A DNA stretch of 64,000 nucleotides, taken from NCBI GenBank assembly GCA_963822295.1, contig CAWGHD010000002.1, forward strand, positions 310,001 to 374,000, read 5' to 3'. The translations under genes and the position numbers were made by a program. The first letter of the stretch is position 1, and each line of letters begins with the position of its first letter. A model generated the notes under the pieces. It ran no database searches. It was given only the letters and a program-made list of their open reading frames with translations, and was not told where the DNA came from. The DNA comes from VRUE01 sp963822295 (GTDB lineage Bacteria > Actinomycetota > Thermoleophilia > Solirubrobacterales > 70-9). This document shows, piece after piece, positions 8,640 to 16,939 of this stretch.

Positions 8640-9188
8640 TCAGCCGGGGAGGTGGCGGTCGTCGGGGTCGATCTCCTCGGCGGTGCCCTCGACGTCGTAG
8701 TCGCGGCTCGCGCCGTTGGCGCCCGGAGGTGGCGCGGCGGGGCCGCGCTCTCCGCCTTTGGCGTAGCCGTAGGCGCGGCTGCCGGCGCTCGCCGCCCCGT
8801 AGGCGGCGCCCGCCGGGCCGCCCATGAGGATGAAGCGCTTGCCGACGATGCCCTTGAGCATGCTGCGGACGATCGCCCGGGTCGGCGGGATCAGGAAGAG
8901 CAGGCCGACGATGTCGGTGACGAAGCCCGGGGTGAGAAGGAGGGTGCCGCCGATCGCGATCAGCAGGCCGTCGGCGACCTCCTTGCCGGGGAAGCGGCGC
9001 TCCTCGAGCGCTTTGTTGAAGCGTTGCCAGGCGCTCCGCCCCTGGTGGCGCAGGAGCAGCGAGCCGAGGATCGCGTCGGCCAGGAGCAGCCCGATCGTCG
9101 GCCAGACGCCGATCAAGCCGCCGATCTGGATGATCACGTACAGCTCGACGATCGGCACGACGATGAAGAGCGCTACGAGAATTGCCAC
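8640..9188 (-). CDS. fxsA: FxsA family membrane protein
   Basis: 182 residues. The first 120 residues match FxsA: an N-terminal membrane segment (about 4-35, LVALFIVVPIVELYVIIQIGG), the LGSLLLRHQGRSAWQRF loop, then GLLIAIGGTLLLTPGFVTDIVGLLFLIPPTRAI, the most conserved block. In E. coli FxsA prevents F-plasmid exclusion of phage T7; its normal role is unknown. The tail (125-182) is a family-atypical polar extension rich in Gly, Ala and Asp. It lies downstream of the WS/DGAT gene in the same direction, 16 bp away. Confidence 0.9.
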   Translation of the reverse strand: MAILVALFIVVPIVELYVIIQIGGLIGVWPTIGLLLADAILGSLLLRHQGRSAWQRFNKALEERRFPGKEVADGLLIAIGGTLLLTPGFVTDIVGLLFLIPPTRAIVRSMLKGIVGKRFILMGGPAGAAYGAASAGSRAYGYAKGGERGPAAPPPGANGASRDYDVEGTAEEIDPDDRHLPG

Positions 9189-9204
9189 AGCTGAAGCGTA
9201 GAGA

Positions 9205-10617
9205 TCAGGCCGGGGCGGCGGCCGTGGCCGCCGCCTCGAGCTCCGTCAGGGAGGCGGAGATCCCGTCGGCGATCGTCTCGACGTCCTCGACCGAGTCGTA
9301 GTCGGCGAGCAGGCCGAAGCCGATGCGGCCGTTGTAGCTCATGATCGCGACGGCGAGCACGTGGTTCTGGGGCAGGAAGGCGACCGGGAAGATCTCCTCC
9401 ATCTCCCGCCCGAGGACGTAGAGCGGCAGCTGCGGCCCGGGTACGTTGGTGACGATCAGGTTGAAGAGCCGGGTCGAGAAGTTGACCCGCGACGCCTGGG
9501 CGAGCAGCGTCGGCGGCGCGAAGTCGTTGAAGCGGGAGATCACTTCGGCGCCGAGCGCCTGCTTGGAGCGCTTCAGTCCCTCCATCTGCTCGGTGACGAC
9601 GCGCAGGCGCCGCACCGGGTCCTCGACGTAGACCGGCAGCGGGCCGCGCATCACGGCGATCTTGTTGCCGAGGTTGCCGCGCTCGTCCGCGGTGCGGATC
9701 GAGACCGGGACGAGGGCGCGCAGCTCGAGGCCCTCGGTGCGGATCCCGCGCTTGTGCAGCCACTCGCGCAGGGCGCCGGTGACGACTGCGAGGACGACGT
9801 CGTTGACGGTGCCGCCGAGCGAGTCCTTGATGTGCTTGAAGGTCGCCAGCTCCGAGCGCGCCCAGACGAAGCGCCGGTGCGGCCCGATCTCCTGGTTCAG
9901 CGGCACGTCCGGGGCCGGGTCGGCGAGCGCGCCGACGAACTCGCCCAGCCCCTCCAGGCTGTCGGCTACCTTGCGCGCGGTCGCCTCCGGCTTGCGCACC
10001 GCGTCGAGCGCCCGCTCGACCAGCTTCACCGGGGTCGCGGCCACGTCGGTGGCGGCCCGGGTCACCAGCTCCGAGGTGGTCGGCAGCGCCTCCGGGGTCC
10101 AGTCGTCGACGAACTCGGCGGGCTGCGGGACCGGCTCGAGGTCGAAGAGCACGGTCCCGATGTCGACGCCGGAGACCCCGTCCACCATCGCGTGGTGGGT
10201 CTTGGTCAGGATCGCGAAGCGGTCGCGCTCCAAGCCCTGCACCAGCCACAGCTCCCAGAGCGGCTTGGAGCGGTCGAGCTGCTGAGAGAAGACCCGCGCG
10301 GCGAGCCGCTTCAGCTCCTCCTCGCCGCCCGGCTCCGGCAGCCCGGTGTGGCGGATGTGGTAGGTCAGGTTGAAGTTGACGTCGTCGGCCCAGAGCGGCC
10401 GGCCGGCCTCCAGCGGAGGCACGACGAGGCGTTGGCGGAAGCGCGGCACGAGGTTCAGGCGGCTGCGCGTGTGCTCGACCAGGTCGACGTACAGCGGCGG
10501 CGGCCCCTCGAAGATCAGGATCGCGCCCACGTGCATGTGGCTCGACGAGGTCTCGTTCGACAGGAACGAGGCGTCGACGGCGGTCAGGCGATCAAGATGG
10601 TTTCCCTCGGTGCTCAT
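9205..10617 (-). CDS. Wax ester synthase / diacylglycerol acyltransferase (WS/DGAT)
   Basis: 470 residues, the usual family length. The catalytic motif HHAMVDG (141-147) is intact, preceded by the N-terminal LTAVDASFLSNET block that opens actinobacterial WS/DGATs. C-terminal family blocks NVPGPQLPLYVLG and ALAVAIMSYNGRIGFGLLADYD are also present. The enzyme esterifies acyl-CoA to fatty alcohol or diacylglycerol, making storage wax esters or triacylglycerol at the membrane surface. It is divergent from ispH with a 36-bp gap. Confidence 0.93.
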   Translation of the reverse strand: MSTEGNHLDRLTAVDASFLSNETSSSHMHVGAILIFEGPPPLYVDLVEHTRSRLNLVPRFRQRLVVPPLEAGRPLWADDVNFNLTYHIRHTGLPEPGGEEELKRLAARVFSQQLDRSKPLWELWLVQGLERDRFAILTKTHHAMVDGVSGVDIGTVLFDLEPVPQPAEFVDDWTPEALPTTSELVTRAATDVAATPVKLVERALDAVRKPEATARKVADSLEGLGEFVGALADPAPDVPLNQEIGPHRRFVWARSELATFKHIKDSLGGTVNDVVLAVVTGALREWLHKRGIRTEGLELRALVPVSIRTADERGNLGNKIAVMRGPLPVYVEDPVRRLRVVTEQMEGLKRSKQALGAEVISRFNDFAPPTLLAQASRVNFSTRLFNLIVTNVPGPQLPLYVLGREMEEIFPVAFLPQNHVLAVAIMSYNGRIGFGLLADYDSVEDVETIADGISASLTELEAAATAAAPA

Positions 10618-10653
10618 GGTGCAAGGCTAACTGCCATCGCTACCCTGCCGTTG

Positions 10654-11622
10654 ATGGCCTCAACCACTGCAACGGCCCCGCGGCGCGTCCTGCTCGCCGC
10701 GCCGCGCGGATACTGCGCCGGCGTCGACCGCGCCGTCCAGACCGTCGAGCGCGCCCTCGAGCTCTACGGCGCGCCCGTCTACGTGCGCAAGGAGATCGTC
10801 CACAACAAGCACGTGGTCGAGGAGCTGGCCAAGCGCGGGGCGATCTTCGTCGAGGAGGAGAACGAGGTCCCGGAGGGCGAGATGGTCGTCTTCTCGGCCC
10901 ACGGCGTCGCCCCGGCCGTCCACGAGAACGCCGCCGCCCGCAACCTGCGCACGATCGACGCCACCTGCCCGCTGGTCACCAAGGTCCACGTCTCGGCGCG
11001 CCGCTTCGCCGCCGACGGCTACACGATCGTGATGATCGGCCATGAGGGCCACGAGGAGGTCGAAGGCACGACCGGCGAGGCGCCGGGCAGCATCGTCCTG
11101 ATCGAAACGGCCGACGAGGTCGAGAGCCTCGAGGTCCCCGACCCCGACAAGGTCGCCTTCATCACCCAGACGACGCTCTCCGTGGACGAGACCGCCGAGG
11201 TGATCGCCGCCCTGCGGGCCAAGTTCCCCGGCATCGTCAGCTCCAAGTCCGACGACATCTGTTACGCGACCACCAACCGCCAGATCGCCGTCAAGCAGCT
11301 CGCCCGCGAGTGCGACCTGGTGCTCGTGATCGGCTCGACCAACTCCTCGAACTCCAACCGCCTGGTCGAGGTCGCGCGCGAACACGGCGCCGCCTCCCAC
11401 CTGATCGACAACCAGGCCCAGGTGCGGGAGGAGTGGCTGGAGGGGGTCGAGACGGTCGGCATCACCTCCGGGGCGAGCGCGCCCGAGGAGCTGGTCGAGG
11501 CCCTGGTCGAGTCCTTCCGCGAGCGCGGCGCCGAGGACGTCTCCGAGCTGCGCACCGTCCACGAGGACGTCCGCTTCATGCTGCCCAAGGAAATTCGCGA
11601 GGAGATCGCCGCCCGCGACTAG
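10654..11622 (+). CDS. ispH: 4-hydroxy-3-methylbut-2-enyl diphosphate reductase
   Basis: 322 residues from the ATG at 10654; a longer upstream frame is an antisense artefact of the WS/DGAT gene. The three Fe-S cysteines are present: RGYCAGVDRA (C21), IDATCPLV and SDDICYATTNRQ, together with FSAHGVAP and the SSNSNRL substrate-binding block. IspH performs the last step of the MEP isoprenoid pathway, reducing HMBPP to IPP and DMAPP with a [4Fe-4S] cluster. Its dependence on Fe-S clusters fits the nearby SUF system functionally, though they are not in one operon. The stop codon overlaps that of the convergent redoxin gene. Confidence 0.97.
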   Translation: MASTTATAPRRVLLAAPRGYCAGVDRAVQTVERALELYGAPVYVRKEIVHNKHVVEELAKRGAIFVEEENEVPEGEMVVFSAHGVAPAVHENAAARNLRTIDATCPLVTKVHVSARRFAADGYTIVMIGHEGHEEVEGTTGEAPGSIVLIETADEVESLEVPDPDKVAFITQTTLSVDETAEVIAALRAKFPGIVSSKSDDICYATTNRQIAVKQLARECDLVLVIGSTNSSNSNRLVEVAREHGAASHLIDNQAQVREEWLEGVETVGITSGASAPEELVEALVESFRERGAEDVSELRTVHEDVRFMLPKEIREEIAARD

Positions 11623-12445
11623 GGCATGCCCGCGGCGAAGCTGACCGACCAGACGCGCAGGCCGGGGGAGGGGCGGAGGACGAGCGTGTGGCTCCCGTGG
11701 CGCGAGTGCTCGGCGAGGGCGTAGAGCGAGGGGCCGTCGATCGCGACGGGGTCGAGCGCGGCGCCGTCGAGCTCGACCCCCAGCTCGCCGTCTCCCTCGA
11801 TCGTCGCGAAGGCGCCGCCCGCCTCGTAGGGGAGGACCAGCTCGTCGCCGTCCTCGCCCGCCGTCCAGGGCCGCTCCCAGGAGCCGCCCGGGAAGCTCCT
11901 CCGGGGTCGGCGCCATCACCCGCGCGCCGGGGCCGTCCGTCTCCCGCAGCGGCTCCAGCGGCTGCGGGCAGGTCGGTGCGCAGCGCGTCGATCTCGCGCA
12001 GCTCGGCCTGGATCGCCTCCTCGGTGCCGAGGTATTCGCCCTCACCGAAGTGGAACCAGCAGAGCGCTCCGCCCAGGCTCCAGAGGAAGAGGCTCGGCCA
12101 GCCCTCGCAGCCGTAGGAGTGCCCAGAGCTCCCGCTCGGAGTCGATCGCGACCGGGAACCCGACCCCGAGGCGCGCGAGGCCGGCGGCGACCGCATCGGG
12201 CTCGGCGCCGAACGGGAAGCGCGGCGCCTGGACGCCGATCGTCGCGAGTCCGGCGTCGCGGTAGCGGCGGTCCCACTCGACCAGGTAGGGGAGGGTCCGA
12301 CGCTGTTGAGCTGAGCGAAGTCGATGAAGTGGACGAGGACGGGACCCGGCGCGGTCAGCACCGGCATCGACTTCGGTTCCTCGCCGATCCAGGGGATTTC
12401 CTTGGGCAGGTCGGGGGCCGCGATGTTGTCTCGCTCGGGGCGCAT
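11619..12445 (-). CDS. Thioredoxin-fold redoxin-like protein, frame-disrupted
   Basis: Reading starts at ATG 12445 and ends at a TAG (11619-11621) that overlaps the ispH stop. The coding signal jumps between frames near 12300, 12120, 11985 and 11895. Pieced together, it gives an N-terminal PGPVLVHFIDFAQLNSV segment, a middle IGVQAPRFPFG...VGFPVAIDSE segment and YGCEGWPSLFLWSLGG with the cis-Pro of the thioredoxin fold, then a beta-rich C-terminal domain ending SFAAGMP. This resembles NHL-less TlpA/DipZ C-terminal-type redoxins. The redoxin CxxC is not visible. Either a decayed gene or, as elsewhere here, sequencing indels. Confidence 0.55.
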
Positions 12446-12501
12446 CGGCCGGACGTTATCCTGGGGCCCACCAGTTGAGGCGACCCCCCAAGGAGGACTC
12501 A

Positions 12502-13128
12502 GTGAGCAACGACGTCTGGCAGAGGATCGAGCAGGCCCGCGACCGCTGGAACGTGCTCGAGCACCCCTTCTACCAGCGCTGGTCCGCCGGTGAGCTGACC
12601 CGCGAGGAGCTCGCCGAGTACTCCGGCCAGTACCGCCACGCGACCGCCGCGCTCGCCCGCGTCACCGCCGACGTGGCCGAGTCCGCCCCCGAGTCCGAGC
12701 GCTCCGAGCTGCGCCGTCACGCCGAGGAGGAGAAGGCCCACATCGCCCTCTGGGACGGCTTCGTCGAGGCCGTCGGCGGAGAGGTCGGCGCGGCGCCCAC
12801 GCCGGAGACCAAGGAGTGCGTCGACACCTGGGCCGCCGCCGACGACAGGCTCTCCCAGCTCGTCCGCATCTACGCCGTCGAGAGCGGACAGCCCGCGATC
12901 TCCAGGACCAAGCGCGAGGGCCTCTCCGCCCACTACGGGATCGGCGACGGGCCGGGCAACGAGTACTTCCGGGTCCACGAGAAGGCAGACGTGGCCCACG
13001 CCGCCGAGGGCCGCTCGATGATCGAGGCCCACCTGGCGGACGCCGACCCCGACAAGCTCGTCGAGGCGGCCGAGTCGGTGTTCAAGGCCAACTGGCGGCT
13101 GCTCGACGGCGTCACCGCAGCGGCCTAG
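12502..13128 (+). CDS. TenA/PqqC-fold iron-binding protein (CADD-like)
   Basis: 208 residues from GTG 12502, chosen because AAGGAGG (12490-12496) lies 5 nt upstream. All-helical heme-oxygenase-like fold: HPFYQRWSAGELTREELAEYSGQYRH at the N-terminus, then ELRRHAEEEKAHIALWDGF, and near the C-terminus YFRVHEKADVAHAAEG. The Glu/His set (EE..H and HEKADVAH) matches the diiron site of CADD-type proteins. Known relatives include PqqC and Chlamydia CADD, a self-sacrificing p-aminobenzoate synthase. The substrate here is unknown. It is an isolated transcription unit with a strong RBS. Confidence 0.75.
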   Translation: MSNDVWQRIEQARDRWNVLEHPFYQRWSAGELTREELAEYSGQYRHATAALARVTADVAESAPESERSELRRHAEEEKAHIALWDGFVEAVGGEVGAAPTPETKECVDTWAAADDRLSQLVRIYAVESGQPAISRTKREGLSAHYGIGDGPGNEYFRVHEKADVAHAAEGRSMIEAHLADADPDKLVEAAESVFKANWRLLDGVTAAA

Positions 13129-13293
13129 GAGCCCTTGCGCGGCTACTACCCCGGCGAAAGGCGGCCCCGCGAGCACGCGGCCCCGCCGCTCCCCGGCCGC
13201 ACGCCCGATGCGCGGGGCCCCCGAAGGCGCCCGCGCCGTGGGTCGCTGCTGTCGAAGCCCGAACGCGGCCGCGGGCGGCTGCGGGCCGGCGAC

Positions 13294-13476
13294 ATGCGCA
13301 CCCGCAACCGCTCCGACTGGCTGATCGGGATCGTGCTCGGGATCGTGCTCGGTGTCGCGATCGTCGCCGCCTTCCTCTACTTCGGCAGCGAAGAGACGAT
13401 CGACGCGCCGAGCATCAAAGGGGTCGATCCGGCTCAGCCGACCCGCCAGGCGCCCGCAACCCCCGGCCGCGAATAG
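13294..13476 (+). CDS. Small single-pass membrane protein
   Basis: 60 residues from ATG 13294. The sequence has a basic start (MRTRNRSDW), one transmembrane helix (LIGIVLGIVLGVAIVAAFLYF, slightly under residues 10-30) and a polar outer tail ending in PTRQAPATPGRE. Further upstream the frame is Arg/Pro-rich and looks non-coding. No family is recognised. It probably precedes the next small gene in one unit. Confidence 0.5.
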   Translation: MRTRNRSDWLIGIVLGIVLGVAIVAAFLYFGSEETIDAPSIKGVDPAQPTRQAPATPGRE

Positions 13477-13494
13477 CGTTAGCGTTTCGAGCGC

Positions 13495-13728
13495 ATGATC
13501 GAGATCCTCATTGCGGCGACGCCCCTGCTTCTTCTCCTCGGCTCGCTGCTGCTCGGCATCTACCCGGGGTGCGACGCGATCGTCCGCCTCTCCGAGCGGA
13601 TCGCGTCGGTCGGCAATCGCCTCACGATGGCGAGCGACTCTCCGCGGCCCGCTCCGCCCGCCTCACACGCCGCCCACGGCGGCCTTCTGCTGGCCTTCGG
13701 CCTCTCGGGTCGCGCCCCGCCCGCCTAG
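13495..13728 (+). CDS. Small membrane protein of unknown function
   Basis: 77 residues, ATG 13495. Hydrophobic N-terminus (ILIAATPLLLLLGSLLLGIYPG) followed by an amphipathic segment, CDAIVRLSERIAS, and a low-complexity Pro/Ala tail. The opening half looks like genuine membrane protein; the tail may be poor coding sequence, so the true end is uncertain. It lies 18 bp after the previous small gene and 85 bp before the cupredoxin gene. Confidence 0.4.
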   Translation: MIEILIAATPLLLLLGSLLLGIYPGCDAIVRLSERIASVGNRLTMASDSPRPAPPASHAAHGGLLLAFGLSGRAPPA

Positions 13729-13813
13729 TCGTCTCGACGAACCGTTTTCCGCGCGCCGCGGCCCGGCCGCCCGGCATGAGGCCAGGAGCGCGCCCTACCA
13801 AGGAGATGACTCA

Positions 13814-14239
13814 ATGAAGACCAAGATGAGGAAGAGTGCCGTGCTGCTCGTGGCGCTGCTGGTGGCCGTCGCCCTCGCCGCCTGCGGCGACAGCGGGGAC
13901 GAGGGAACCACCGACCAGGGCGGCGGCGAGCCGACAGCGACGACCGGCGGCGAAAAGACGGTCGAGCCGGAGGCGCCGAAGGTCCCCGAGATCGTCGTTC
14001 GGGACGGCGCGCCGGTCGGCGGGGTCGAGGAGCTGGAGTTCGACGCCGGCGACACGGTTCGCTTCATCGTCAGCTCGGACGAGGCCGACGAGGTCCACGT
14101 GCACGGCTATGACGTCGAGAAGGAGGTCCCGGCCGGCGGCTCGGCGTTCTTCATCTTCCCGGCCGGGCTCGAAGGGATCTACGAGGTCGAGCTCCACCAC
14201 GCCGAAACCCAGATCGCGGAGTTGCGCGTCAACCCATGA
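13814..14239 (+). CDS. Cupredoxin-like lipoprotein
   Basis: 141 residues from ATG 13814, with AAGGAG about 10 nt upstream. The signal sequence ends in a lipobox, VALAAC, followed by a GDSGDEGTTDQGGGE linker. The mature domain (about 55-141) has the cupredoxin pattern of beta strands: GDTVRFIVSSDEADEVHVHGYDVEKEVPAG, then FPAGLEGIYEVELHHAETQIAELRV. The HVHGY and LHHAE histidines suggest metal binding, though the classic Cys ligand is absent. The ATGA overlap with the next gene implies translational coupling, so it is probably the periplasmic partner of that membrane protein. Confidence 0.78.
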   Translation: MKTKMRKSAVLLVALLVAVALAACGDSGDEGTTDQGGGEPTATTGGEKTVEPEAPKVPEIVVRDGAPVGGVEELEFDAGDTVRFIVSSDEADEVHVHGYDVEKEVPAGGSAFFIFPAGLEGIYEVELHHAETQIAELRVNP

Positions 14240-15674
14240 CCTGGCTGCCGATCGCGCACGCGCTGGCGGCGCGTCAGGACCTGCCGATTCCCGCCTGGCT
14301 CTTCGCCTGGGGGGCGTCGATCGTCCTCATCGTCTCCTTCTTCGTGCTCTCGGCGGCCTGGCGGGAGCCCCGTTTCGAGCGCGAAAATTGGCACGCGCTT
14401 GGGGCGGGGGCCTCCCGCGTCCTGCTCGGTGCCCCCGCGCAGGTTCTCTGCGGCGCGATCGGCGTCTTCCTGCTCGGCGTCGCCGTCTACGCCGGCCTGC
14501 GCGGCACCGAAGCGCCGGATCGCAACTTCGCGCTGACCTTCATCTTCGTCACCTGCTGGCTCGGCTTCCCGGTGCTCAGCGTCGTCTTCGGCAACGTCTT
14601 CAAGCCGTTCAACCCGTGGCGGGCGGTGGGCCGGGCGGTCGGCGGCGCCTTCGAGGCGATCGCCGGCCAGCGCTTCGCCCACGTCCCCTACCCGGAGCGG
14701 CTGGGCCGCTGGCCTGCCGCCGCCGGCCTCGTCGCCTTCGTCTGGCTGGAGATCGTCTACGGGGTCAGCGGCGGGGTCGCAGTCGCGCTATCGCCGCACG
14801 CCGCGGGAACTGCTGTGATCGCCTACACCGTCTACACGCTGGCGATGATGGCCCTGTTCGGCGTCGAGAAGTGGTGCGAGCGGGGGGAGGTCTTCTCCGT
14901 CTACTTCGGGATGTTCTCCCGCCTCGGCTTCCTCGGGGTCAGCGACGGCCGGCTCGGCCGGCGCCGGCCCCTCGCGGCCGCCGGCCGCTGGGCGACCGTG
15001 CCCGGCTCGGCGGCGGTGGTGATCGCCTCGATCGGGACGACCAGCTTCGACGGCGCCTCGGAGGGCGCCTTCAAGGGCGATCTGGAACGGACCTTCGATT
15101 GGTTGCGAAACGCGGACTGGCGCCGACCGCGGCGATGTCGCCTCACCGACACGATCTTCATGCGCCCTGACCATCGCCGGCGTCGCCCTCGTCTACTTGC
15201 TCGGGGTTCGCGGGATGCGCGAGCGTCGGCGGCGCGCCGTCGCGGCGGAAGCTCTTCACCGGCTTCGCCCACACCCTGATCCCGATCGCCTTCGCCTACC
15301 TCGTCGCCCACTACTTCAGCCTCTTCGTCTTCCAGGAGCAGGCGCAGTTCACCTACCTGCTCTCCGACCCGCTGGGGACGGCGACCACCGACCTGTTCGG
15401 CACCGCCAACAGCCCTCTCCAACTGGGTCTCTTCCAGATCGGCAAGGACGACGGCGGCATCGACTACACGGTCGTCAGCACGACGGCCGTCTGGTACGTC
15501 CAGGTCGCCGCCCTCGTGGTCGGCCACGTGGTCGCGCTCACCCTCGCCCACGACCGCGCCGTCGCCTACTGGGGCGACTACAGGCAGGCCGCCCGCTCGC
15601 AGTACTGGATGCTCGCGGTGATGGTCGCCTTCACCTGCTTCGGCATGTATCTGCTCTCGGTCGCCAACGCTTAG
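14236..15674 (+). CDS. Polytopic membrane protein, frame-disrupted
   Basis: The first 290 residues read in one frame with about seven hydrophobic helices (for example IPAWLFAWGASIVLIVSFFVLSA, VSGGVAVALSPHAAGTAVIAY). Near 15116, 15132, 15165 and 15246 the signal shifts by single bases and continues to TAG 15674 with FTGFAHTLIPIAFAYLVAHYFSLF and YWMLAVMVAFTCFGMYLLSVA. The total is about 475 residues and 10-12 helices. Similar proteins are loosely labelled fenitrothion hydrolase components, but no enzymatic motif is visible. It overlaps the cupredoxin lipoprotein gene (ATGA), suggesting a metal-handling or respiratory membrane unit. Four indels within 130 bp look like sequence error. Confidence 0.65.
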
Positions 15675-15710
15675 CCGTCGCCGCGCCGCGCACCGTGCAA
15701 CGCTTTTCGG

Positions 15711-15845
15711 GTGTTTCCGCTCGCGCACGCCGGTCACTACCTAGCCTGGCTCCTCTACCTGCCGCCGATCCTGATCGTGATCGGCTCGATCGCGAGGAGC
15801 AAGCTGAAGGAACGGCGAGAGGGCCGCGCTAGAGGATCTCGCTGA
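15711..15845 (+). CDS. Possible small membrane protein, 44 residues
   Basis: A GTG-started frame in line with the preceding membrane-protein gene: hydrophobic core LAWLLYLPPILIVIGSIA followed by a basic tail, KLKERREGRARGSR. Positive-inside single-helix topology is typical of small membrane proteins. It overlaps the convergent sufD 3' end by 17 bp. Evidence is composition only. Confidence 0.35.
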   Translation: MFPLAHAGHYLAWLLYLPPILIVIGSIARSKLKERREGRARGSR

Positions 15846-16939
15846 GGCGCTTTTCGAGCGCCGCGGAGATCTCGTCGCGCACCGGGCCCTCGGCGAGCCG
15901 TTCGACCAGGGACTCGAGGAAGCCCTCGATGATCAGGCCCTTGGCCTCGGCGCCGTCGAGGCCGCGCGAGGTCAGGTAGAAGAGCTGGTCCCTGTCGATC
16001 TGGGCGATCGCCGCGGCGTGGGTGCAGCGGACGTCGTCGGCTTCGATCTCGAGGCCCGGGATCGCGTCGGCGTGCGCCTCCGGGGAGAGCAGCAGGTTGC
16101 GGCTCTCCTGGAAGGCGTCGGTCTGCTGGGCGCCCGGGTCGACGCGGATCATCCCGCGCCAGACCGCGGTCGAGCCGGCCGCGAGCACGCCGCGGAAGGC
16201 GAGGTCGGAGAAGGTGTTGGGGGCGGCGTGCTCCTGGGTGGTGTCGAAGTCGAGGTGCTGGCCGGGGCCGCCGGCGTAGCCGCCGGTGACGCGCGCCTCG
16301 GAGCCCGGTCCCGCCAGGTTGGTCTCCATCCGCACCTTGCCGCTGGCGGAGCCGAAGCCGAGCGCCGTCCAGTCGAGGCGCCCGTCGCGCCCGACCTCGG
16401 CGCGCTGGGTGGAGAAGATCCAGGAGGCCTCGGAGATGTCCTGGGTGTTGACGTAGCGCAGCGTCGCGGCCTGCCCGACGTGCAGCTCGACCACCGAGTT
16501 GAGCATCGCGGCGGTCTCGTCCCCGGCCGAGGAGCAGTGCTCCCAGACCTCGGCCTCGGCGCCCTCCTCGAGCACGATCAGCGTGCGCCAGGCGACGGCG
16601 GCGCCGTCCTCGTCGAGCGGCACCTCGACCCGGATCGGGTCGGCGACCCTGACCCCGGCCGCCACATGGACCAGCACGCCGTCCTGCCAGGAGGCGTCGT
16701 TGCGGGCGACGAACGGGTCGTCGGCGGGGACCAGCGAGCCGAGGCGCTCGCCGAGCAGCGCGGCGTGGGAGTCCCGCGCGGCGGCCAGCGAGACGACCGT
16801 CGCCCCCTCGGCCCCCTCGATCGAAGGAGCCGGGTCGGCGGCGGTGTACGAGTCGATCTCGAGGCCGGAGAGGTCGGTGAATTCCCACCCCTTCGACTTC
16901 TGGTCGGGAAGGGGTCGGGAGAGTCGCTACCTCAGCCAA
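15829..16939 (-). CDS. sufD: FeS cluster assembly protein SufD (one frame break)
   Basis: SufD is the non-catalytic partner of SufB in the SufBC2D scaffold. Start TTG 16939 overlaps the sufB stop by 8 nt and encodes AEVATLPTPSRPEVEG; the frame then changes at a G-run near 16890, after which WEFTDLSGLEIDSYTAADP and the rest read in phase to 15829. The beta-helix core (VELHVGQAATLRYVNTQDIS) and C-terminal CTHAAAIAQIDRDQLFYLTSRGLDGAEAKGLIIEGFLE match SufD. The length of about 370 residues is normal. The gene is 1,111 nt, one over a multiple of three, consistent with one indel. Last gene of the Rieske-sufB-sufD unit. Confidence 0.92.

Noticed and set aside
6964..8700. 578-codon plus-strand frame
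   Set aside because: It lies opposite the methyltransferase and AhpD-like genes, which have recognisable active-site motifs; the plus-strand product has low-complexity Arg/Leu/Val content.
9361..10653. Upstream extension of the ispH frame by about 430 codons
   Set aside because: It is antisense to WS/DGAT; IspH homology begins at ATG 10654 and the length of 322 residues is normal.
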